5,502 nucleotides of DNA, taken from contig JALVEM010000029.1 in assembly GCA_027030825.1 (NCBI GenBank), forward strand, positions 1 through 5,502, given 5' to 3'. Both the position numbers and the translations under genes were made by a program. The notes under the pieces are model-generated. The model was not told the DNA's origin. It saw only the letters and a list, made by a program, of their open reading frames with translations, and did not search any database. The DNA is from Thiohalobacter sp. Lineage in GTDB: Bacteria; Pseudomonadota; Gammaproteobacteria; Thiohalobacterales; Thiohalobacteraceae. The stretch's first letter is position 1. Each line of letters begins with the position of its first letter. Below are positions 1 through 5,502 of the stretch, in pieces.

Positions 1-1148
1 GCCACCTGCAGCAGGGGCTGGTCGAGCGCACCGGCAGAGAAATCGGCCACCGGCAGGGGCATCACTTCGATCAGGTTGCCGAGCCATTCGCGCAGCGGCA
101 GGAATTCGCCGAAGGGCACCAGATGATGCTTGTAGTAGTAATTCACGCCATCCCCGGTCACTGCCATGACGGCGTTGTAGTAGCGCCAGTCCGTGCGATC
201 GAGCACCGGCACCCCGATCAGGAGATCTCCACCCACCGAGGCAGCCTCCCGGATCAGCGGCCGGATCACGGCCTCTTCCACCTGGTCGGCGAACGCCGGA
301 ATGGCCGATTCGGGCCAGACGACGAGCCGGGCGCCCCAGTCGCCGTCGTACCACTCGTTGCGCGTCATCCTCGTATAGCGGGCGATGGTGATGTCGCGCA
401 TCTCCGGTTTCCACTTCTCCGCCTGGTCGATGTTGCCCTGCAGCAGACTCACCCGCACCGGCTCCCCGGCCGGTTCGGTCCACTCGTGGGCACCAGCGAG
501 CCAGCCCAGCCCCCAGAGCACCAGCAACCCGATTCCGGACCAGACAAAGGCCGCCGGGTGACGCAGCCGTGGCAGCCCCGCCAGCAGCGCAGCGGTCAAC
601 ACCAGCGCGTAACTCACGGTGAAAACCCCGCCGAGCGGCGCCAGTCCGCCCAGCAGGCTGTCGGTCTGGCTGTAGCCTGCAGCCAGCCAGGGGAAACCGG
701 TGAACGCCTGGCCCCGCAGCCATTCGAGCAGTACCCAGAACACCGGCGAGAGCAGCATGGAGACGACCAGGGGCCTGCGATCCAGTCGCGAGACCAGCCA
801 GCCGTGCATCATGGGATAGCAGGAGAGATAGATCACCAGCAGCCCGGTGAGCAGCAGTGCTTCGGGCAAGCCCAGACCGCCGTAGTCGTGCAGGCTGATC
901 CGCACCCAGTTGACGCCCAGACCGAACATGCCCAGGCCGAAGGCCAGTCCCAGGCGCACGCCCTTGTCCGGCCGGGCGAACAGCAGGTACTGATAGATCG
1001 TGAAGGCAACGAGTGTCAGAGGCCAGAAACCCCAGGGCGCAAAGCCCGGGACGGCCAGGGCACCGGCCAGGAAGGACAACGGAACCGCCAGGCGGACAAG
1101 CGCGGTGCGTCGGCTTGTGGCCGTCACGGCTTCAGGCCGAGCCGCCAT
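1..1148 (-). CDS. lnt: Apolipoprotein N-acyltransferase Lnt, 3'-truncated by the window edge
   Basis: Lnt is an inner-membrane enzyme that transfers an acyl chain from phospholipid to the N-terminal cysteine of apolipoproteins, the last step of lipoprotein maturation. The 382 residues present (of roughly 500 in the family) begin with hydrophobic membrane segments from about residue 16 to 220, including family-like stretches GVNW (78-81), EWLRG (142-146) and TGFPWL (150-155). A nitrilase-like domain starts at about 231 with LLQGNI (235-240) and Trp246 (E. coli Trp237 position). Two catalytic residues are visible: Glu280 in WPESAIP and Lys340 in YKHHLVPFGEF, with Glu348 matching E. coli Glu343. 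The catalytic Cys of the CYE motif lies just beyond base 1. I chose ATG at 1148, which overlaps the corC end by 17 nt. An in-frame GTG at 1127, seven codons later and outside corC, is a real alternative, and neither has a convincing ribosome binding site. The gene is last in the visible operon. Confidence 0.96.
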   Translation of the reverse strand, partial: MAARPEAVTATSRRTALVRLAVPLSFLAGALAVPGFAPWGFWPLTLVAFTIYQYLLFARPDKGVRLGLAFGLGMFGLGVNWVRISLHDYGGLGLPEALLLTGLLVIYLSCYPMMHGWLVSRLDRRPLVVSMLLSPVFWVLLEWLRGQAFTGFPWLAAGYSQTDSLLGGLAPLGGVFTVSYALVLTAALLAGLPRLRHPAAFVWSGIGLLVLWGLGWLAGAHEWTEPAGEPVRVSLLQGNIDQAEKWKPEMRDITIARYTRMTRNEWYDGDWGARLVVWPESAIPAFADQVEEAVIRPLIREAASVGGDLLIGVPVLDRTDWRYYNAVMAVTGDGVNYYYKHHLVPFGEFLPLREWLGNLIEVMPLPVADFSAGALDQPLLQV

Positions 1149-2031
1149 CACCACCGTCGCGCGGTTCCTGTTCGGCGGCCTTCCCGGCAGTCTCGTCCAG
1201 CCGCAACACCTCGAGGAGATGGATTCGACGATTGTCCGCGCGCAGCACCCGGAACAGCAGGTTGCCGATCTGCACCGTCTCCCCGCGCTGGGGCACGTGC
1301 CCGAACTCCTGGGCCACCAGGCCACCGATGGTGTCGAACGACTCGTCGCTCAGGCGTGTTCCGAAGTATTCGTTGAAGTCCTCGATGGGAGTGAGGGCCT
1401 TCACCACATAGTGACCGTCCGGACGCCGCCGGATGGTGCTTCTCTCCTCGATGTCGTGCTCGTCGGCGATCTCGCCGACGATCTGCTCGAGCACGTCCTC
1501 GATGGTGACCATGCCGGCCACGCCGCCGTATTCGTCCACCACGATCGCCAGGTGGTTGCGGCTGGCCCGGAACTCCTTGAGCAGCACGTTGAGGCGCTTG
1601 CTCTCCGGGATGAAGACGGGCGGTCGCATGACATCGCGCATGTCGAAGGCGGCCTCTTCCTCGCATCGATAGCGGAGCAGGTCCTTGGCCAGCAGGATGC
1701 CCACGACCTCGTCGCGGTCCTCGCCGATGACAGGAAAGCGCGAATGACCCGATTCGATGACCGTGGGCAGCAGCGTGTTCAGGCTCGCATCCCGCTCGAT
1801 GACGACCATCTGCGCCCTTGGGATCATGATGTCGCGCACCTGCATCTCGGAAACCTGCAGGATGCCCTCGATCATGGAGAGCGCATCCATGTCGATCAGC
1901 CCGCGCTGTTCGGCATCGCGCAGGATCTCGAGCAGAGCGCCGCGATCCTTCGGTTCGGCGCCGAACACCTGGGCGATGCGATCCAGCCAGGATCGTGACG
2001 ATCCGCCGTCTTCGGTTCGTTCCTCGTTCAT
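1132..2031 (-). CDS. corC: CorC/YbeX-type CBS-domain protein (magnesium and cobalt efflux associated)
   Basis: The 299-residue protein belongs to the short CorC (YbeX) family, close to the 292 residues of E. coli. It has no DUF21 membrane domain, so it is expected to be cytoplasmic or peripheral. The acidic N-terminus includes an EGILQVSEMQVRDIMIPR segment (about 55-72) leading into CBS domain 1 (about 69-128, with GHSRFPVIGED at 95-105). CBS domain 2 spans about 133-190 (RNHLAIVVDEYGGVAGMVT and EDVLEQIVGEI), and the CorC_HlyC transporter-associated domain about 207-280. CBS pairs in this family bind adenine nucleotides. CorC is linked genetically to Mg/Co efflux with CorA, and YbeX also to ribosome metabolism in E. 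coli, so the exact role is not settled. The start is ATG at 2031, preceded at 2036-2040 by GGTGA five bases away. The gene follows ybeY after 66 nt. The C-terminal tail (EQEPRDGGDGGSA) is low complexity. Confidence 0.97.
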   Translation of the reverse strand: MNEERTEDGGSSRSWLDRIAQVFGAEPKDRGALLEILRDAEQRGLIDMDALSMIEGILQVSEMQVRDIMIPRAQMVVIERDASLNTLLPTVIESGHSRFPVIGEDRDEVVGILLAKDLLRYRCEEEAAFDMRDVMRPPVFIPESKRLNVLLKEFRASRNHLAIVVDEYGGVAGMVTIEDVLEQIVGEIADEHDIEERSTIRRRPDGHYVVKALTPIEDFNEYFGTRLSDESFDTIGGLVAQEFGHVPQRGETVQIGNLLFRVLRADNRRIHLLEVLRLDETAGKAAEQEPRDGGDGGSA

Positions 2032-2097
2032 CCGGTCACCCTGTAATCCATGACTCCGGCACGTCCCGGTCGACGATCCTGGCGTCCCGGCAGGTCA
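2032..2097. other. ybeY-corC intergenic spacer
   Basis: This 66-nt spacer is the only real gap inside the coding part of the operon. It contains an 8-bp direct repeat, cgtcccgg on the plus strand, at 2062-2069 and 2083-2090, spaced exactly 21 bp. It also holds a seven-codon minus-strand reading frame (2051 to 2028) whose stop overlaps the corC start. I see no terminator hairpin with a T-run and no clear -10/-35 promoter, so corC and lnt are most simply read as part of the same transcript. Confidence 0.5.
2036..2042 (-). promoter_or_regulatory. Ribosome binding site of corC
   Basis: The minus strand reads AGGGTGA directly upstream of the corC ATG. Its GGTGA part can pair with the 3' end of 16S rRNA, and five bases separate it from the start codon. 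This is the best Shine-Dalgarno match in the operon. It supports ATG at 2031 as the start and fits a gene that, unlike ybeZ and ybeY, does not overlap the gene before it. Confidence 0.6.
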
Positions 2098-2598
2098 TCA
2101 TGATTCATCGATCTGCGACTCCGGTTCGTTTTCATGTTCATACGGATCCGGAAAGCCGAATCCGGCCAGGATCTCGCGTTCGCGCGCCTCCATGCGCTGC
2201 GCGTCCTCCTCCCGCACGTGGTCATGGCCCAGCAGATGCAGCATGCCGTGCACGACCATGTGGGCGGCATGGGCCTCGACCGACTTCCCCTGTTCGACGG
2301 CCTCCCGTTCGACCACGGGGGCGCAGATGACGAGATCGCCGAGCAGTCGTTCGGGGACACCCGGCATGGGGTCGCAGGGGAAGGAAAGCACGTTGGTGGG
2401 CCGGTCCTTGCCGCGATACTCGGCATTGAGCCGCCGGCTTTCCTCCTCGCCGGTCACGCGAATGCTCACCGAGGCCGCACCGCCATGCCAGCAGGCACGG
2501 GCCCAATCGGCCAGCCGCTCCGGCGGGGGAAAACCGGGCGCCCTGACCGCGAACTGCACATCCACGGAGAGCCCCGCATCCTGATCGCGCTCACTCAT
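2098..2598 (-). CDS. ybeY: Endoribonuclease YbeY (16S rRNA 3'-end maturation, ribosome quality control)
   Basis: YbeY is a single-domain metal-dependent ribonuclease of the UPF0054 family, needed for 16S rRNA 3' maturation and late 70S quality control. The 166-residue product compares with 155 in E. coli. The zinc signature HGMLHLLGHDH is complete, with ligands His117, His121 and His127. The conserved NAEYRGKDRPTNVLSFP block (58-74) contains Arg62, matching the functionally important Arg59 of E. coli. GDLVIC (87-92) is another family motif. I chose ATG at 2598, giving MSERDQ and an 8-nt overlap with the ybeZ stop. The frame stays open to an ATG at 2673, but those 25 extra residues lie inside ybeZ and do not resemble the family. 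No strong ribosome binding site precedes 2598, so translational coupling to ybeZ is likely. The C-terminal tail after about 150 is acidic (EHENEPESQIDES). Confidence 0.98.
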   Translation of the reverse strand: MSERDQDAGLSVDVQFAVRAPGFPPPERLADWARACWHGGAASVSIRVTGEEESRRLNAEYRGKDRPTNVLSFPCDPMPGVPERLLGDLVICAPVVEREAVEQGKSVEAHAAHMVVHGMLHLLGHDHVREEDAQRMEAREREILAGFGFPDPYEHENEPESQIDES

Positions 2599-3592
2599 TG
2601 CTGCCGCGCCCTTCACCCCCGTGACGCTCGTAGGCGGTGATGATCCGCTGCACCAGCGGGTGCCGCACCACATCCCGGGCGCCGAAGAAGGTGAAGCTGA
2701 CGCCCTCCACGCCCTGCAGCACCTCGATCACGTGACGCAGGCCCGAGGTCACCCCGCGCGGCAGGTCGATCTGGGTGACATCGCCGGTCACCACGGCCCG
2801 GGAACCGAAGCCGATCCGGGTGAGAAACATCTTCATCTGCTCGACGGTGGCGTTCTGCGCCTCGTCGAGAATGATGAAGGCCTCGTTGAGGGTGCGGCCG
2901 CGCATGAAGGCCAGCGGCGCCACCTCGATCACGTGGCGGTCCATGAGCTTGCCCACCTTCTCGAAGCCGAGCATCTCGTAGAGGGCGTCGTAGAGCGGCC
3001 GCAGATAGGGGTCCACCTTCTGGGCCATGTCCCCGGGCAGGAAACCGAGCCGCTCTCCGGCCTCGACGGCGGGCCGGACCAGGATGATGCGCCGCACCTT
3101 CTCCTCGTTGAGCGCATGCACGGCACTGGCCACGGCGAGATAGGTCTTGCCGGTACCCGCCGGGCCGATGCCGAAGTTGAGGTCGTGGGTGGCGATGCGG
3201 GCCAGATAGCGCCGCTGGGCCGCGCCCCGTCCGCGAATGACGCCCGCCCGGGTGCGGATGGCGATATCGCGCGCCTCTGCCGCGGTTTCGGGGGAGGCAG
3301 ACTCGGCGCCGGCCTGCTGCAGGGCCAGATGCACCTCGGCCGGCGTGAGCACCTGGCGCTCGGCCTCGGCATAGAGGGCGCGCAGGACATCGGTGGCCTG
3401 GCGCACGGCCAGATCCTCGCCGATCACGCGGAACCGGTTGCCGCGGCTGCTGATCTCCACGCCAAGCCGACCCTCGATCTGCCGCAGGTGCTCGTCGAAC
3501 TGGCCGCACAGGCTCGCCAGCCGCTCGTTGTCGGCCGGTTCGAGAAGGACTTCTGCAGTGACGGAACCGCTGGAACTTCGGGAGGGATTCAT
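2591..3592 (-). CDS. ybeZ: PhoH-like ATPase YbeZ (PhoL)
   Basis: This 333-residue PhoH-family P-loop ATPase (346 in E. coli YbeZ) is thought to work with YbeY in RNA and ribosome metabolism; helicase-like activity has been proposed. Residues about 10-80 form the small N-terminal KH-like region found in this family (EVLLEPADNERLASLCG, then GVEISSRGNRFRVIGE). The ATPase domain follows, with Walker A GPAGTGKT at 143-150 and Walker B FIILDEAQN at 239-247 (Asp243, Glu244). TGDVTQIDLP (269-278) and the arginine-containing RDVVRHPLVQRII (306-318) are further PhoH signatures. ATG at 3592 overlaps the miaB stop as ATGA, with no ribosome binding site, which indicates coupled translation. The same frame is open far upstream through miaB, but that part is a high-GC shadow of miaB and not protein-like. 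In E. coli the orthologous ybeZYX-lnt genes are heat-shock induced; I see no sigma-32 promoter near this start. Confidence 0.98.
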   Translation of the reverse strand: MNPSRSSSGSVTAEVLLEPADNERLASLCGQFDEHLRQIEGRLGVEISSRGNRFRVIGEDLAVRQATDVLRALYAEAERQVLTPAEVHLALQQAGAESASPETAAEARDIAIRTRAGVIRGRGAAQRRYLARIATHDLNFGIGPAGTGKTYLAVASAVHALNEEKVRRIILVRPAVEAGERLGFLPGDMAQKVDPYLRPLYDALYEMLGFEKVGKLMDRHVIEVAPLAFMRGRTLNEAFIILDEAQNATVEQMKMFLTRIGFGSRAVVTGDVTQIDLPRGVTSGLRHVIEVLQGVEGVSFTFFGARDVVRHPLVQRIITAYERHGGEGRGSNE

Positions 3593-4944
3593 GCGCGTGG
3601 ATCGGTGCCGGTGGCCGCCAGCGGTTCCGCTTCCACGAGCTCGCCACGCAGGGAGTGCGGCAGCGCCTCGGTGATGCGGACTTCGGCGAAGCGACCCACC
3701 AGGCTGGCAGGACCGGTGAAGTTGACGATGCGGTTGTTTTCCGTGCGGCCGGCGAGCCGGTCGGGATCCCGCCGCGAGGGCCCCTCGACCAGGATCCGTT
3801 GCACGGTGCCCAGCATGGCAGCGCTGATCCGGGCGGCCTGGTCGTTGATCATCTGCTGCAGCCGGTGCAGCCGCGCCTTCTTGACCTCGAGCGGCACGTC
3901 GTCGGGCAGTTCCGCGGCCGGCGTGCCCGGTCGCGCGCTGTAGACGAAACTGAAGGACTGGTCGAAGCCGACCTCCCGGATCAGGTCCAGGGTCTGTTCG
4001 AAGTCCTCCTCGGTCTCGCCGGGGAATCCGACGATGAAGTCGGAGGACAGGGAGATGTCCGGCCGGGCCTCGCGCAGCCGACGCACGATGTCGCGATATT
4101 CGAGCACCGTGTGTTTGCGTTTCATCAATGCCAGGATGCGATCCGAGCCGCTCTGCACCGGCAGGTGCAGGTGCCCGACCAGCTCCGGCACCTCGGCGTG
4201 GGCCCGGATCAGGCTGTCGGTCATCTCGATGGGGTGCGAGGTGGTGTAGCGGATCCGGTCGATGCCGTCGACGGCCGCCACGTAGTGGATCAGCAGGGCC
4301 AGGTCCGCGGTGCCGCCGTCGTGCATGGGCCCGCGATAGGCGTTGACGTTCTGGCCCAGCAGAACGATTTCGCGCACCCCCTGCTCGGCGAGCGCGACCA
4401 CCTCGGCAATCACGTCGTCGAAGGGGCGGCTGACCTCCTCGCCGCGGGTATAGGGCACGACACAGAAGGTACAGTACTTGCTGCAGCCTTCCATGACCGA
4501 CACATAGGCCGTGGGGCCCTCGGCACGCGGTTCGGGCAGACGATCGAACTTCTCGATCTCGGGAAAGCTCACATCCACGACCGGGCCGCGGCGAGTCGCC
4601 TCCCGAAGCATCTCCGGGAGACGGTGGAGCGTCTGGGGGCCGAACACCACATCGACCCAGGGCGCGCGCCGACGCAGTGCCTCGCCTTCCTGACTGGCCA
4701 CGCAGCCGCCGACGCCGATCACCCGGCCCGGACGCGCCTGCTTCAGCATTCGCCACTGCCCGAGCAGCGAGAAGACCTTCTCCTGGGCCTTCTCGCGGAT
4801 GGAGCAGGTGTTGAGCAGGAGAATGTCGGCCTGCTCGGGGGCATCGACGAGCGAAATCCCCTCGCGCGCCAGAAGATCCGCCATGCGGGCGGAATCGTAT
4901 TCGTTCATCTGGCAGCCGAAGGTCTTGATGTAGAGTGTTTTCAT
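3589..4944 (-). CDS. miaB: tRNA-2-methylthio-N6-dimethylallyladenosine synthase MiaB
   Basis: MiaB is a radical-SAM methylthiotransferase that converts i6A37 to ms2i6A37 in tRNAs reading UNN codons. The 451-residue product (474 in E. coli) has all three domains. The UPF0004 domain supplies Cys11 (KTFGCQMN), Cys47 (LLNTCSIR) and Cys81 (GVGGCVAS) for the auxiliary cluster. The radical-SAM core begins with EGCSKYCTFCVVPYTRG, whose Cys154, Cys158 and Cys161 hold the SAM-binding [4Fe-4S] cluster, and continues through LLGQNVNAY (195-203), TTSHP (234-238), LHLPVQSGS (259-267) and FIVGFPGET (303-311). A C-terminal TRAM domain covers about 377-441. The start ATG at 4944 gives MKTLYIKTFGCQMN, matching the family N-terminus. 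It has no good Shine-Dalgarno sequence, since the bases before it are the pyrimidine-rich arm of the 4958-5021 hairpin. It opens the coding operon and lies 83 nt from the end of rnpB. Confidence 0.98.
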   Translation of the reverse strand: MKTLYIKTFGCQMNEYDSARMADLLAREGISLVDAPEQADILLLNTCSIREKAQEKVFSLLGQWRMLKQARPGRVIGVGGCVASQEGEALRRRAPWVDVVFGPQTLHRLPEMLREATRRGPVVDVSFPEIEKFDRLPEPRAEGPTAYVSVMEGCSKYCTFCVVPYTRGEEVSRPFDDVIAEVVALAEQGVREIVLLGQNVNAYRGPMHDGGTADLALLIHYVAAVDGIDRIRYTTSHPIEMTDSLIRAHAEVPELVGHLHLPVQSGSDRILALMKRKHTVLEYRDIVRRLREARPDISLSSDFIVGFPGETEEDFEQTLDLIREVGFDQSFSFVYSARPGTPAAELPDDVPLEVKKARLHRLQQMINDQAARISAAMLGTVQRILVEGPSRRDPDRLAGRTENNRIVNFTGPASLVGRFAEVRITEALPHSLRGELVEAEPLAATGTDPRA

Positions 4945-4957
4945 GATCCAGTGAGCA

Positions 4958-5021
4958 GCGAGGAGCGAGGGGCGAGGAGCGGATGCCGGGACATCCCGCT
5001 CCTTGCCCGCTCACTCCTCAC
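4958..5021. repeat. Long imperfect inverted repeat built of heptad tracts (hairpin) between rnpB and miaB
   Basis: Two roughly 28-30 nt arms (about 4958-4985 and 4991-5021) are inverted copies of each other. Each contains units resembling CTCCTCG on one strand and CGAGGAG on the other, repeating about every seven bases. Arm differences are mostly C/T changes that still pair as G-U in RNA, plus one inserted base. The tip is GGATG/CATCC (4981-4985 with 4991-4995) around a five-base centre. In the minus-strand transcript this would be a long stable stem, and it fills most of the rnpB-miaB spacer. No T-run follows it, so it is not a standard intrinsic terminator. It may be an RNA-processing site, an attenuator, or a dispersed intergenic repeat. 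Confidence 0.75.
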
Positions 5022-5027
5022 AGGAAT

Positions 5028-5374
<347 letters not shown>

Positions 5375-5381
5375 GCGGCGG

Positions 5382-5390
5382 ATTATATCA
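5382..5390 (-). promoter_or_regulatory. rnpB promoter, extended -10
   Basis: The minus strand reads TGATATAAT: a consensus -10 hexamer TATAAT (5387 to 5382) preceded by TG one base away (5390-5389), the extended -10 form used by the primary sigma factor. Seven bases separate it from 5374, the first base of the P1 helix, which is the expected position of the transcription start. Upstream at the usual distance there is only a poor -35 match (TCTGCA, around 5411-5406, 18-bp spacing), so the extended -10 probably compensates. Confidence 0.85.
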
Positions 5391-5408
5391 TGCACCCGCC
5401 ACCCCTGC

Positions 5409-5433
5409 AGAATGGCGGCGGGAACGCCATTTT
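5409..5433. repeat. Short palindrome upstream of the rnpB promoter
   Basis: A perfect seven-base inverted repeat, aatggcg (5411-5417) and cgccatt (5425-5431), encloses a seven-base loop gcgggaa. One G-T and one A-T pair can extend the stem. On the plus strand the right arm runs into four Ts (5430-5433). It could be a weak terminator remnant or an operator overlapping the -35 region of rnpB. The remaining bases to the right edge (5434-5502) show no gene or site I can recognise. Confidence 0.4.
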
Positions 5434-5502
5434 CCAAGGACCACGTTGATCGGGTGATTGCGGCTCAGAAAGGGCACCACGGGCGGTCGCCGTACGCCCA
5501 TC

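Noticed and set aside
123..1376. 417-residue plus-strand open frame opposite lnt and corC
   Set aside because: Its translation is rich in H, P, R, Q and G with no domain, and it lies antisense to two clear genes. It is a typical high-GC shadow frame.
2599..2673. 25-residue N-terminal extension of YbeY
   Set aside because: It lies wholly within the ybeZ coding end and is unlike YbeY N-termini; the ATG at 2598 gives the expected length.
2621..3943. 440-residue plus-strand open frame opposite ybeZ and miaB
   Set aside because: Antisense to conserved genes with all motifs intact; the composition mirrors the codon pattern of the real strand and no family is recognisable.
2591..5014. An 807-residue frame containing YbeZ with a long N-terminal extension
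   Set aside because: The extension is miaB read in a wrong frame. MiaB is intact in its own frame and the ybeZ ATG at the ATGA overlap gives a normal-length protein.
4958..5021. Hairpin as a rho-independent terminator for rnpB
   Set aside because: No T-run follows on the minus strand; the sequence after the stem runs straight into miaB.
5388..5501. Minus-strand frame from the right edge (ending VAGA, then TGA inside the rnpB promoter) as the C-terminus of an upstream gene
   Set aside because: Only about 37 codons are visible, third-position GC is lower than in the neighbouring genes, and no family is recognisable. Left unannotated, although the frame is open to the edge.
5454..5502. Plus-strand GTG start (VIAAQKGHHGRSPYAH) open to the right edge
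   Set aside because: No ribosome binding site, only 16 codons visible, and no recognisable family.

Overview
The window is a stretch of high-GC bacterial chromosome with every recognisable gene on the minus strand. It reads, in transcription order (right to left), rnpB - miaB - ybeZ (phoL) - ybeY - corC (ybeX) - lnt. This gene order, together with the class A RNase P RNA and the protein sequences, points to a gammaproteobacterium. The heptad-repeat hairpin between rnpB and miaB reminds me of high-GC Chromatiales/Ectothiorhodospiraceae-like genomes, but the finer placement is a guess.

Right edge (about 5375-5502): no gene I can recognise. It holds a 7-bp-stem palindrome and a strong extended -10 promoter (TGnTATAAT) directed into rnpB. 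From 5028 to 5374 is the RNase P RNA gene, complete, with both P1 strands and the conserved core visible. From 4951 to 5027 is an intergenic segment made almost entirely of two inverted tracts of a CTCCTCG-like heptamer. It can fold into a long hairpin, but has no U-tract to make it a standard terminator.

The protein-coding part (1-4944) is a tight operon. miaB and ybeZ overlap by ATGA, ybeZ and ybeY overlap by 8 nt, ybeY and corC are separated by 66 nt, and the corC and lnt reading frames overlap or nearly abut depending on the lnt start. lnt runs off the left edge just before its catalytic cysteine would be expected.

Functionally, the right half is RNA metabolism: RNase P RNA for tRNA 5' processing, MiaB for ms2i6A37 tRNA modification, and YbeZ with YbeY for rRNA maturation and ribosome quality control. 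The left half is envelope and ion homeostasis: the CBS-domain protein CorC and apolipoprotein N-acyltransferase Lnt. The genes are ordinary, conserved housekeeping genes with their key residues intact. The points worth a second look are the rnpB-to-miaB junction, the compact RNase P RNA P3, and the start signals. I see no evidence of a new defence, mobile or biosynthetic system here.
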